From assembly GCF_012489685.1 (NCBI RefSeq), contig NC_080043.1, positions 42,857,127 to 42,921,126 on the forward strand: DNA of 64,000 nucleotides, given 5' to 3'. This stretch comes from Lotus japonicus (Eukaryota; Streptophyta; Magnoliopsida; Fabales; Fabaceae). Numbering within the stretch: the stretch's first letter is position 1; the number at the start of each line of letters is the position of its first letter. Below the pieces are notes generated by a model. It had not been told where the DNA came from, searched no databases, and saw only the letters and a program-made list of their open reading frames with translations. The translations under genes were made by a program, and so were the position numbers. Of the stretch, positions 10,661 through 21,133 are shown piece by piece.

Positions 10661-10869
10661 AAAAAAATAAGTCACACTAACACATCTTACACATCAAAAA
10701 ACTGGGTTGTACTCCCCCTTTTTGTCATAAGCAAAAAGCTTGGGGTGTGAAAAACTTAGCTTGAAGTACAAGGTACTCCCCCTTAGAGAAGGTCTAAGTT
10801 TTAGGAAATATTAAAACGATGCAAGAATCTGAGTTAGGCGAATTAAAGAGAAGAGTTAATGCAAAAGAA

Positions 10870-10981
10870 GAACGTTTACCACCGGCCAAGAGAGTAAATA
10901 TAAGGGTCAGTTACCAAGAACTGAACCTCGAGAAACTGTAGGAGCATTAACTTTCAGAGAGAAAGTGAAGCCTATATAAAG
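10870..10981 (+). promoter_or_regulatory. Promoter-like region of the antisense ORF (copy A)
   Basis: Box 1 GAACGTTTACCACCGGCCA is at 10870-10888, box 2 ACCTCGAGAAACTG at 10925-10938, and a TATATAAA box at 10973-10980. The antisense ATG at 11032 lies 52 nt beyond the TATA box. Both boxes are identical in copies B and C, with starts 54-55 nt apart, and the TATA box lies about 48-49 nt after the start of box 2 in all three. Confidence 0.65.
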
Positions 10982-11031
10982 CGATGGAGAATGGGGTAAG
11001 CTTCACAACTCGATCAAATACAGAAACAGAA

Positions 11032-11424
11032 ATGGCTTCAAACAGGGTGGCACTAGAAGAGCCCAGAAGGAAGGCCTTTGAGGAAGACTTGTTCCTTAAC
11101 ATAAGGCATCCAGAGGGTACAAAAACCATTGCAGAGCTAACAAAAACACTGCTGGAAGAGGACCTGCGTCCAGAGTTGAGGAATGACTTATGAGAATTCC
11201 TTGCCTTCGTGGAGGAAGTACAAGAACTCAGCCAGCTTGAACTGAAGCTGCTGGAAGAGAAAGAAGTCATAGAAAAGAAGCTCAGGACTTCAGAAGAAAT
11301 TCTGGAGAGGGATGAGCTAAAAGACAGTCTCAACACCATCCAGTATACACTGGAACGTCTGGAGAAGAATAGGTCAGAGCAGCTCCAGGAGTGCAGGAGA
11401 ATGAGGAAGGATCCTCCATTCTAG
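11032..11424 (+). pseudogene. Antisense ORF of Sirevirus copy A (130 codons, one stop)
   Basis: This frame is antisense to the element, between ORF2 and the 3' LTR. It begins MASNRVALEE, contains FEEDLFLNIRHPEG, and ends CRRMRKDPPF. One TGA at 11191-11193 interrupts it after RNDL. I chose ATG 11032 because it matches the start in copy C and lies downstream of the TATA box; an in-frame ATG at 10984 is only ~4 nt past the TATA box. The predicted product is charged, mostly helical and coiled-coil-like, without a signal peptide or membrane segment. It has the same length as copy C and is about 70% identical by eye, with no indel. I recognise no family. It converges on ORF2, whose stop lies about 200 nt away. 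Confidence 0.6.
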
Positions 11425-11628
11425 ACTCTTAGAAAAAAAAAATGTATGATGTAAACATAATGATTATGAATAATAAAAAAATTTTGCAAACATAAAGTGA
11501 CAGAGTATATATATATATATATGCAAGGTTAAACAGTAACTAACAGAGCAAAAAAGTAAAGAAAAACGAAACAGAAGTTAACCAAATAAAATAAAGTGAA
11601 AAACAAGGAAAAGCGAAGAAATCCTAAA

Positions 11629-14517
11629 CTAGGGTTTATCAGATCGACGCAGAAGTTCCATCATCATTTGCTTCATGTCTATAAGCATAGACTCATGAGT
11701 GTCAAGACGCTGTTCCATGATGTCGAGTCTGGACGAGCTTGACTGAGTAGAGCTGGAAGGAACATTCTGAGCAGCTTGATGAGCTGGAATGGAAGCAGAA
11801 GCAGCAGGAGTAAACACTATCGGTGCAAGTGCTTGACATCTAAGGGCTTCAGCCTCAGCTTCAAGTCGTTCTGCCTCTAATCTAGCTTGTTCAGCTTGAG
11901 CTGCCGCTTGACGTGCAGCTTCTTCTGCTTGTTCTTTCTTTCTTCTGGCCTCTTCAATAGCTTCGAGAAGCTGATGTCTCTGTTGTTGTTCATGAAGAGC
12001 CACTCTTCTGGAAAACCTTTGCTTTGCAGCTGCTATCCTCTGATTTCTTTCAGCAATGAGAAAACTCATCATAGCAGGAACCTGAACAACTAACCAAGTA
12101 CTCAGATTATCCCATTCCTCAGCAACAGAGTCAGGATTCTGACTCAGGTCAGTGTGACCTTGCACGTTGCGTAGCATCAAAGAAGCTTCTTGATTAAACA
12201 CATTGATGCACTCGGAGAGAGAGGTGGGTCTGAGGTGAGTGTAGGGAACTATGGAGAGGTATTGGTCTGGGGAGGTTGGGCGATTGCTGTTGTGAGCTTC
12301 AGAGACACCTTGAGGAGAGCCAATGTCACAGGTTTGGTCATGAGGTTCAGAGGCTCCAAGGTGTGGTTCAGAAGTTTCAACCAGAGGATGGGGTGATCTA
12401 ACCGAAGAGTGGTTGGACACGGATTGTTCTGGGTCTGGTTGAATTGGCTCTTGTTGGATAGGGTCAGGTTGAGCCTGTTGAGCCAAAGGGTCTGCCTCAT
12501 GTAAGGGATTGGCCAAGATAGGTTCATCTGGGTCAACTAGACGTTCAGGTCTAGGGCGAGGATATCTCCTAGGGCTTGGACAGGTGAGGTAATATTCTTC
12601 TAAGGTAGACACCTTTTCTTTTCTGACTTCCATGAATTTTCTAATGGATTCAGAGTTGTTGGAAGGAGAGGAGTCAGCAACATTTATTGGGAATGATACA
12701 GGAGTATAGACACTTGATGAATCTGTATCAGTGGTTCTGGCAACCAGACGTTCTGATGCTCTGGGGACAGAGTGATCAGAAGTTCTGGGTTCAGGTTCTG
12801 GTGGGTTAAGTTCTGGTTGATCAGGGATGATGGGTTCAGAAGTTAATTGGTTGTATTGGATTGTAATAGGTGAGGTTGGATCAGAGGGTACTGTAGGTTG
12901 GTTCTGAAGCATATTCCAGAGAGGTGCTTCATTTGGTGAAGGTTGGAAAAATGAAGACCTTGGTGAATTGGGTGGTGAAGTGGTTTGTGTGGCTGGTTGG
13001 GACTCTGGGATAGGAGTGAGTGGGTTGGAGGTATGTTTCAGCATAGCAGAGATAGGGAGTGCATCAAATGTATCTAAATCATCATCAGAAGCAATAGCAG
13101 ACTTACTTGATGATCGTGCTGAATACCGAGTCACTCTGACAGGAGTCTCAACCCTTCTGATCACTTGAGCAGCAGGTTCCACCCTTGTAGGATTTACCAC
13201 AAGTCTGACTTGTTTCTTCTTCTTCTTGAGAGGAGAAGGACCACCATCATTATCACCATCATTGCCATCATCTGGCTTACTGGTTTCATCATGTTTCCTC
13301 TTTGGCTGGTCAGCCTTCTTCTTCTTCTTCTGAGGGCCATCAGATTCCTCAGAGGATTCTTCTAAGACCATCTTCCTCTAAACTTTCCTCTTGCGAGGAG
13401 AGTCAAACTCTTGAGCTGGCGGCAGTCTTCTGAAGAATTCATCTACATCAATCTCAAAGCCCTGTGCCTTAAGATCTTCTACATAGCACCGAATGGCTTC
13501 TGGATTGTCTGCCTGGGTCCACAAAGGGTAGTCGTTCAGAGGCACCCTTCTCTTTCTGATTTCAGAAGATGTATCTTCATGAGCTGGGGCAATTTTCTTT
13601 TGGACTAACCCCATCTTCTTCAGAGAATTTGCAGTGAAGACATCACTGACAATGGTGGTCAAATCCTCTACACATCCAGCATTGATCAGATCTTGCACCA
13701 GGTTGCTCTCAATGAAGAGATCTGATAGCAACCTCCCAAAAGGGATATACTTGATTGCTGACTTGATGGAGGCAGTAGTTCTGGACTTCTTGATACACTC
13801 CTTCAAGTAAGAGAACAGGAAGTAGGGGAGGCAGATCTTCTTCTTGTCTTGGATGAAGAATAACATTGCCTTCTGGCAGAAGTTGATGTAATCTGGGGAA
13901 CTGCCCTTTGGCCTCTGGTTGATACAGTGCAGCAAAATCTTGTGCCAGATTCTGAGCTTGGGATGAAGATCCACCACCTTGTAATCAGTTTTGCCCGGTT
14001 TGTATGTGGTGTACAGAGCTTTGTTGATTGTATCCTTGGTGTTGGGTTTCAGCTTCGATTCTGTCAGTTGAAATCGATACCCATTTGCAGTTTTTGCACC
14101 CAGCAGGTTCACAAATGACTTCTCTGTAATTATGATCCTCCTTCCAAGAATGTGGGATACCACCTGAGTGTCATCGCAGTCAGGATGCTTCCAGAATTCC
14201 TTGATCAATTTGTCATACACCGGCCCACGAAGCCTGTTGAAGTAATTCTCCCAGCCTTGAACACGGACTTCAGGACGAAGATCATACCCATTTGTAGCAA
14301 GATTGTCGAGGTCGAATCTCCATTCTGCCAGTACTTGAAGTTCCTCAGGAGCATACACACAATGAACGGCACAGCCTCGTTCTGCAATCGGAATAACTTG
14401 CTCTTGATCTTGACCTTGACTAGGAGCTTTAGGACCCATTTGGCCTGTAGCTTGACCCACTACCATGTGAGGGAAACTTGTTGCTTCAGCGGCTTCATTT
14501 CTGGTTTGTCTCACCAT
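11629..14517 (-). pseudogene. Sirevirus ORF2 ('env-like') of copy A, one in-frame stop
   Basis: The frame opens MVRQTRNEAAEATSF at 14517 and ends at 11629, about 960 codons. A single TAG at 13378-13380 replaces a lysine codon kept in the other copies. Residues ~60-330 form a globular domain (WRFDLDN, WKHPDCDDTQVV, RIWHKILLHCINQRPKGSS, KYIPFGRLLSDLF) resembling the plant transposon protein domain PF20167. Basic clusters KKKKKKAD and PLKKKKKQVR follow, then a long proline/serine-rich tract. A coiled coil (RRKKEQAEEAARQAAAQA) and a conserved tail LDIMEQRLDTHESMLIDMK close the protein. I see no signal peptide or transmembrane helix, so an envelope role has little support here. It lies downstream of pol with a 440-nt spacer. 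Confidence 0.8.
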
Positions 14518-14960
14518 TGTTGGAGCGGTTGAAGGTTTTGGGTAGAAGATGAAGGTTGAAGATGAATAGAGAGCGAGAGAGAGATCATGGGTAAGCGGTT
14601 TTGAAAATAACAGAAGAGAGAGAATGTAAAACCGAAAGTGTAGGAGATCGTGTGTGTATAGTGGGTTTTGTCAAATAACCGTTGTTGATTCAAAAGGCAT
14701 TTTAAGATCAACGGTTAGAAATTAAAGACATGATAGTAACAGTAAATACACGTATCACACGCAGGAGAGAAGCACATCTACACATATTATGAAGACTGTC
14801 ACAGGGGCACAAGGAACTATGCATCAGAGATACTGACACACGTGTTACTGTCTCAGCTTCAGAGTCAGCACCAATGGGTACATACACTCTGATGGAGTTA
14901 CCTTCTGGACTAGACATCATCTGATCAAGAAGTATCATAGTCAGAGGTTCTGATCCATCT
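14518..14960 (-). promoter_or_regulatory. Spacer upstream of ORF2 with a TATA-like box (copy A)
   Basis: On the minus strand CCCACTATACACACACG (TATA-like core at 14653-14660) lies about 136 nt before the ORF2 ATG and is followed by CT-rich leader-like sequence. Copy C has the same string at the equivalent place; in copy B it has mutated to CCACTACGCACACACG. The rest of the spacer is noncoding. A separate ORF2 transcript is inferred, not shown. Confidence 0.45.
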
Positions 14961-17900
14961 TCACTCTGGACAAAAGTCCATATTCAGATTTTTCAGAATA
15001 AAATTAAATCTATCCTCTGCTAAGTGCTTTGTAAAGATATCTGCCCATTGATGGTCAGTATCAACAAACTTCAGAAGAAGTACGCCCTTTTGTACATAAT
15101 CTCTAATAAAGTGATACTTTACCTCAATGTGCTTTGCCCTTGAATGTAAGATAGGATTCTTACTCAAAGATATTGCAGCAGTGTTATCACAATAGATTGG
15201 GATATTGCTCTCAAGGATCTGATAATCCTCCAGCTGATGTTTCATCCAGAGCATCTGGGTGCTGCATATTGCAGCTGAGATATATTCTGCCTCTGTAGTG
15301 GATAGTGCAATGGTTGATTGCCTCTTGCTTGCCCATGAGACTAAATTGCTTCCCAGAAATTGACAATTTCCAGAAGTGCTTTTTCTTTCGGTTCTATCTC
15401 CAGCATAATCAGCATCACAATAACCTGAAAGCTTATACTCTGATGTTTTCTTATTCATCAAGCCAAGGTTAGTGGTGCCTTTCAGATACCTTAGGATCCT
15501 CTTAACAGCAGTTAAGTGGGTTTCCCTTGGATCTGATTGGAAACGAGCACATAAATGAACAATAAACAATATATCTGGCCTAGATGCAGTTAAGTAAAGG
15601 AGTGAACCTATCATACCACGATAGAGTTTCTGACATACTTTACCACTCTCATCTTCTTTCTCCAGAATGCATGTAGGATGCATTGGAGTCTTGGCCACTG
15701 TAGATTCCAGCATATTGAACTTCTTCAGAAGTTCTTTAGTGTACTTGCTCTGATGGATATATGTTCCTTCTGGTGTTTGATCAACTTGTATTCCCAGAAA
15801 GTACTTGAGTTCTCCCATCATACTCATCTCAAATTCAGCCTGCATCATCTTAGAAAATTCTTTGCATAGAGATTGATTAGCAGAACCAAATATAATATCA
15901 TCAACATAAATTTGCACAATTAAGATATCATCTTTATAAGTTTTGCAAAAGAGAGTTGTATCTACTTTACCCCTTACAAACTCATTCTCCAGGAGGAATG
16001 AGCTGAGTCTCTCATACCATGCTCTGGGAGCTTGCTTCAGACCATAGAGTGATTTCTTCAATTTGAACACATGGTCTGGTTTCTTTTCATCTTCAAAACC
16101 TGGGGGTTGATGAACATAGACTTCCTCTGAAATATAACCATTTAGGAAGGCACTCTTCACGTCCATCTGATGTAGAACTATGTTGTGATTCACTGAGAAA
16201 GAGATCAACAGTCTGATTGCTTCTAGTCTTGCTACTGGAGCAAATGTTTCAGTGTAGTCTATTCCTTCCTGCTGGCTGTAGCCTTGAGCAACTAGCCTCG
16301 CCTTGTTTCTAACTACATCTCCTTTCTCATTCAACTTGTTTCTGAACACCCATTTTGTTCCAATTACATGGACACTCTCAGGCTTCTTCACTAAGTTCCA
16401 AACATCGTTCTTGGAGAATTGATTCAATTCTTCTTCCATGGCCAGAATCCAATCCTTGTCCTGAAGAGCTTCATCTATGGACTTAGGTTCAATTAAGGAC
16501 ACCAATCCTTTCAGACTAAGCAAGGTCTCTTCAGAGGGTCTGAAGGCTGATCTGGTTCTGACTGGTTCGTCTTTGTTGCCCAGAATCAATTCCTTAGGAT
16601 GAGCTGTAGTGATTCTGCTCTTCTTCAGAGTTTGTGAATCAGAGGTACCAGCTTCTTCTTCTGGATCATCTTCCTCTGGTTCAGCTTCCTTCTGGAGCTT
16701 TGCCTTTGTCAGAAACATTTATGCTCATATCTGCAAACTTCTCAACTAGCTTTAACTGGTCAGAGTCAAGCTTATCGTCAAATCTAACATGAATAGACTC
16801 TTCAATAGTCTTAGCATCAGTATTATAAAATCTAAAACCTTTAGATCTCTCAGAGTAACCAAGTAATAGACATTTAGAAGACTTAGCATCAAATTTATGC
16901 AATCTATCCTTAGTATTAAGAACATAACAAACACAACCAAAAGGATGAAAGTAAGAAATGTTGGGTTTTATGTTCTTCCACAATTCATAGGGAGTCTTAT
17001 TCAGAATAGGTCTCACAGAGATTCTGTTCTGAATGTAACATGCTGTATTTACTGCCTCTGCCCAAAAGTGCTTAGCCATGCCAGTTTCTTGGAGCATGGT
17101 TCTAGCCATCTCCTGAAGAGTTCTGTTCTTCCTCTCAACAACACCATTTTGTTGAGGAGTTCTGGGACAAGAGAAATCATGTGCAATTCCATAGGAATCA
17201 AACAGACTCTCAAACTTGTCATTCTCAAACTCTCCACCATGGTCACTTCTGACATGTACAATCCTACAAGCCTTCTCGTTTTGCACTTGGGCTATGAAGG
17301 TAGAGAACACAGCATGAGACTCATCCTTGCGGGTCAGAAACTTTACCCATGTCCAGCGGCTATAGTCGTCAACGATGACCATCCCATATCTCTTGCCACC
17401 TATAGACTCAGTTTTCACTGGTCCAAAAAGGTCGATATGCAGAAGTTCCAACGGCCTTGAGGTTGAGACAACATTCTTTGCCTTGAAAGGGACTTTAGTG
17501 AATTTGCCTTTCTGACATGCTTCACAAAGAGCGTCTGAAGCAAACTTCAGATTAGGTAAGCCCCTGACAAGGTTTAGCTTGCTCAGCTGAGAAATCTTTC
17601 TCATACTGGCATGCCCTAACCGTCTATGCCATACCCACTGCTCTTCATTAACAGACAGAAGGCACTTCACATTCTGAGCCTCCAACTCAGATAATCTGAT
17701 CTTATAAATGTTGTTCTTCCTCTTGCTGTTAAAAAGAACAGAGCCATCGATCTGACTTACAGCCCGGCAGGACTTTTGATTGAATATAACATCATAACCC
17801 TTGTCAGCTAATTGACTTATAGACAATAAGTTATGAGTTAAGCCATCTACCAATAACACATTATCAATGCATGGACTACTATCTACACAAATAGTACCAG

Positions 17901-18114
17901 TACCAACAATTTTACCCTTTTCATTTCCTCCAAAGCCAACTTCGCCTCCAGGCTTAAGTTTTAGCTCTTGGAACATACGCCTTTCTCCCGTCATGTGACG
18001 CGAGCATCCAATGTCCAGATACCATGATTGGTGTTTCAGTGGAGCTATCAAGGATATCTGCAACATAGATAATCTTATCCTTAGGTACCCACTTTCTGGG
18101 TCCTTTCTTGTTAG
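14961..18114 (-). pseudogene. pol: Sirevirus pol of copy A (PR-IN-RT-RNase H), one frameshift
   Basis: The frame is open from 18114 (first ATG 18066), in +1 relative to gag. In order: aspartic protease with WYLDIGCSRHMTG, where the usual DSG is DIG; an HHCC zinc finger (WHRRLGHAS ... CEACQKGK); an integrase core with D (HIDLFGP), D (VRSDHGGEF) and E (NGVVERKN); reverse transcriptase with YVDDIIFG; RNase H with [20 protein letters not shown] and [14 protein letters not shown]. One extra G near 16683-16690, compared with B and C, shifts the frame in the acidic integrase-RT linker; the second part (16718-14961) is fully open. The protease change and the frameshift make copy A unlikely to be autonomous. 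Confidence 0.9.
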
Positions 18115-19864
18115 TTACCTCAGAGGTTCTGATCACCTTGGGTGTCTCAACATGATAAAGTAAAGGAATTTTTGCATGATATTTAGACATGGAGAAAGAT
18201 CCCTTTTTAAGAGGGGCTTTAGCAACTTTAGCAGGTAAAGGATCAGGCAATATGGTACCAGAGGGAACAAAGCATTCATACAAAGATTTAGCTTTAGACA
18301 CAGAGGGCTCATTTCTAATTTGTTTAGAATAGCCAATGCCATGCATTCCATTTCTGCTTACGCCATAGATCATTGAAGCCATTAAGCTTCTATCTACGCT
18401 TTTAGCCAGGAATCTTTGAAAAGACTTTTCATACTTAGATTCATTTCTACAATCAGAGGCATCACAAGCAACTATTTCTTCTAACTTAGCGATCTGGTTC
18501 TTAAGCACAGAGTTAGAATTGATCAAAGCATGATTATCATTTTTCAAATCAGAAATAATTTTTTCATGTTCAGAAGGAGTCTTAGAAGCAGCAGATAAGT
18601 CCTTTTTCGACTTTTTATGCTTAGACAATAAGGAGTTATACTTATTCATGATATCAGACAAAGCATGTTTTAGTTCAGAGGTAGAGAAAGAAGCGAATAC
18701 CTCATTTTCATCGTCTGAGTTAGGATCTCCTTCTGATTCTGAGTCAGAGTCAACAGCTTCCTTTGACTCTGCTCCTTTGTCTTTGACAATAGCCATGAGT
18801 CCTTGGACTTCACCATCAGAGTCAACATCCTCTGACTCTGACTCATCAAATGTCACCATCAGACTCTTCTTCGTCTTGAAGTGCTTCTTTGGCTTCTTAT
18901 CCATCTTCAATTTTGGACAGTCACTTTTGTAGTGCCCAGATTCTTTGCACTCAAAGCATGTGACTTCCTTAAGTGAGGACTTCTTCTGGCCTGAGGATTC
19001 AGACTTTCCTTTTGCCTTTCCAGAGCCTTTGTACTTGCTCTGCCTGTGCTTCCAGATGCGGTTGAGTCTCTTGGAGATCAGAGTCAGCTCATCTTCATCA
19101 GAATCTTCTGATGCTTCTTCAGATTCTTCTGCTTCAGCTTGGAGAGCCTTTGACTTTTCAGCCTTAGCCTTCTCAGATTTGGATTTCAAGGCTATGGACT
19201 TTTTCCTCAGATCTTGCATCTCAGAGCGCTTCAGCTCATGGCATTTCAAAATGCTGATGAGTTCTTCTAAACTCATATTCTCGACATCTCTCGTGAGCTC
19301 TATTGAAGTCACTAAAGGCATCCAGCTTTCAGGAAGACTCCTGAGAACCCTTATGACATGATCTTTTGTTGTGTAGCTCTTGTTGAGAGGTCTTATGCCA
19401 GCTACAAGCAACTGAAATCTGGAGAACATTTCTTCAATGGACTCATTTGGCTCCATGATGAAGGATTCATATTTTTGGATCAAAGACAATGCCTTTGATT
19501 CTTTGACTTTCTTGTTTCCTTCATGAGACATCTTCAGAGATTCAAAAATGCCTTTTGCAAACTCACGATCTGTAATCTTCTGGTACTCCTCATAAGAAAT
19601 AGCACTTAGAAGAATTGCTCTTGCTTTGTGATGTTGCGAGTACAGCTTCTTTTGATCTGCATTCATCTCTGACCTTGGGATCTTCTTGCCATCTGCATCA
19701 ACTGGACGCTCATAGCCATCCACAATAATATCCCAGAGATCTGCATCGAAACCCAGAAAGAAACTTTCCAGTCTATCTTTCCAATATTCGAACCTTTGAC
19801 CGTCGAACATGGGAGGCTTTGCGTTGTAACCATCTCTTTCAGTTTCACTGGTGGTGGCAGCCAT
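17954..19864 (-). CDS. gag: Sirevirus gag of copy A
   Basis: An uninterrupted 636-codon frame from MAATTSETERDGYNAKPP. Residues ~15-220 form a copia-type gag domain (FEYWKDRLESFF, YEEYQKITDREFAKGIFESL, LRSLPESWMPLVTSIE). A basic stretch is followed by a CCHC zinc knuckle, CFECKESGHYKSDC, at residues 303-316. An acidic serine-rich linker, a coiled-coil part and a C-terminal tail complete it. It starts about 60 nt inside the primer site, and the ATG matches copy C. The last 158 nt overlap pol in the +1 frame. Gag would form the cytoplasmic virus-like particle. It is intact here while other frames of the copy are broken. Confidence 0.9.
   Translation of the reverse strand: MAATTSETERDGYNAKPPMFDGQRFEYWKDRLESFFLGFDADLWDIIVDGYERPVDADGKKIPRSEMNADQKKLYSQHHKARAILLSAISYEEYQKITDREFAKGIFESLKMSHEGNKKVKESKALSLIQKYESFIMEPNESIEEMFSRFQLLVAGIRPLNKSYTTKDHVIRVLRSLPESWMPLVTSIELTRDVENMSLEELISILKCHELKRSEMQDLRKKSIALKSKSEKAKAEKSKALQAEAEESEEASEDSDEDELTLISKRLNRIWKHRQSKYKGSGKAKGKSESSGQKKSSLKEVTCFECKESGHYKSDCPKLKMDKKPKKHFKTKKSLMVTFDESESEDVDSDGEVQGLMAIVKDKGAESKEAVDSDSESEGDPNSDDENEVFASFSTSELKHALSDIMNKYNSLLSKHKKSKKDLSAASKTPSEHEKIISDLKNDNHALINSNSVLKNQIAKLEEIVACDASDCRNESKYEKSFQRFLAKSVDRSLMASMIYGVSRNGMHGIGYSKQIRNEPSVSKAKSLYECFVPSGTILPDPLPAKVAKAPLKKGSFSMSKYHAKIPLLYHVETPKVIRTSEVTNKKGPRKWVPKDKIIYVADILDSSTETPIMVSGHWMLASHDGRKAYVPRAKT
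17957..18114 (-). other. Gag-pol +1 overlap (copy A)
   Basis: Gag and pol are both open across 158 nt, bounded by a TAA in the pol frame (18117-18115) and the gag TAA (17956-17954). Copy C has the same 158-nt window (60633-60790) with the same frame relation; copy B keeps the relation in its 24688-24832 part. Candidate shift contexts are CCT-AAG-G near the start and ACT-TAA-G at the gag stop. Which one is used, if any, cannot be told from sequence alone. Confidence 0.6.
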
Positions 19865-19922
19865 TGTTTTTCACACCGGCCCGGATCACTGAACACTGTT
19901 AAGTGTGGTAATCAGAACTTGC

Positions 19923-19934
19923 GCTCTGATACCA
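19923..19934 (-). other. Primer binding site, tRNA-Met type (copy A)
   Basis: TGGTATCAGAGC on the minus strand, 2 nt after the LTR end, is the standard plant Ty1/copia site complementary to the 3' end of initiator tRNA-Met. Confidence 0.9.
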
Positions 19935-19936
19935 AT

Positions 19937-21133
19937 TGAAGGTATGAAAAACGGTAGAAAGGGGGGGGTTTGAATAACGTTTTCAAAATAAAGCTTCCAC
20001 CTTAAAGATTTTGACAAATCTTTCGAGACCTTAAGTGCTAAAGATAAGAGATAGAAAAGCACACAAGGATTTTATCCTGGTTCACTTGATAAATCACTCA
20101 AGCTAATCCAGTCCACCCGTTAAGGTGATTTCTTCCTTCTTAGAATGAAGGCAATCCACTAATCAGGTAAGAGTTACAACTGCACCTGAAACCTACAAGT
20201 GACTAACAATTACACTGACTTAGCTCACACTAAGATTCACTCTCTTAGTCTTCTCTAGGATCCGATCAACCTTGATCTCCTAAAGGAACTAAACAAACTG
20301 TTTAATCAAAGAATGTTTACAAGAGATTTGCTTCTAAAAAGCTAATAGTAAACACAATGAATTTCAGATGAAAGAATGCTTGAAGGTTTTTGAATGTAGC
20401 TTATGCTTGTGTGAATTCTTCCAACCGCATCTTTCAGACTTCAGCCTCTATTTATACTCCATGGATTAGGGTTTGAACGCTGCATGGGAATGCTACTGTT
20501 GGCGGGCAGTTCTGGAAATTCCAGCTTCTGCTGTGTCTGAGACTGTTAGGTAGGTCGTCAGGATAGTACTGTTGCTTTTGTACTTTGAAAGTGACTTGAC
20601 CTTTAGACCTAGGAGACTTCTGATCAGGGGAATGCTTCATGTTGGAACTTGTGAAGCCGGTTGATCAGAGTCAGAGGGAAAGCACAGATCCTCTGACCGT
20701 TGTATCTTCTGATTCTGAACTCAGAGGGAAGTACATGGTCTTCAGAGTTTCTTGCTTCTGGACATCAGAGTTTCCACTATTCAGCTTCTGGATCTTCAGA
20801 GTCTTCTATGCCATCAGAACATCTGAGCCTTCAGTGTTTCTTGGTTGTCAGAACTTTTGGATCTTCAGAGCTTCTAGTGACTGAGTCCACATCAGAGTTT
20901 GTGTAGCTTCAGAACTTCTGAAGCTTTTCCACTGTTCATATTGAACATGGTTAATGCGAAAGCGTTGCTTGGATCACTCTTTATACACAGTGCTTCTGAT
21001 TTGTGTGAGATTGAGTAGAAGTCAGAGCCTGTAAATAGCACACTCAGAAAAACACGTTAGAGTACCACAATTGTTCATATCAAAAGGTTAACTTGTAATC
21101 ATCAAAACATAGAGTTGTACTACTAGATCAAAA
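19937..21133 (-). mobile_element. 5' LTR of copy A, outer 12 nt lost
   Basis: It matches 9046-10241 from TGAAGGTATG to GATCAAAA; the terminal CTTGATCTTACA is replaced by the truncated long LTR. A U3/R TATA box, TATAAATAGAGG, lies on the minus strand around 20446-20456. By eye there are only about ten base changes from its partner outside the replaced segment, so the insertion is fairly recent. Confidence 0.9.

Larger units (their letters stand above)
9046..21133 (-). mobile_element. Sirevirus (SIRE1-like Ty1/copia) copy A, nearly full length
   Basis: LTRs lie at 9046-10241 and 19937-21133 with a tRNA-Met-type primer site, gag, pol, ORF2, an antisense ORF and polypurine tracts between them. 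It sits inside the gag of copy B. The outer 12 nt of its 5' LTR are missing and replaced by the truncated long LTR that follows, so a deletion occurred after insertion and no target duplication survives. Defects seen are a one-base insertion in pol, one stop in ORF2, one stop in the antisense ORF, and a changed protease active site. Confidence 0.9.

Noticed and set aside
16897..17460. 187-codon plus-strand ORF, also present opposite pol in B and C
   Set aside because: It is the shadow of the strongly conserved integrase region; unlike the 3' antisense ORF it has no promoter-like boxes, and its conservation follows from pol.
19923..19934. A tRNA gene suggested by tRNA-Met-like sequence
   Set aside because: Only the 12-nt primer complement is present, next to LTR ends; no cloverleaf.
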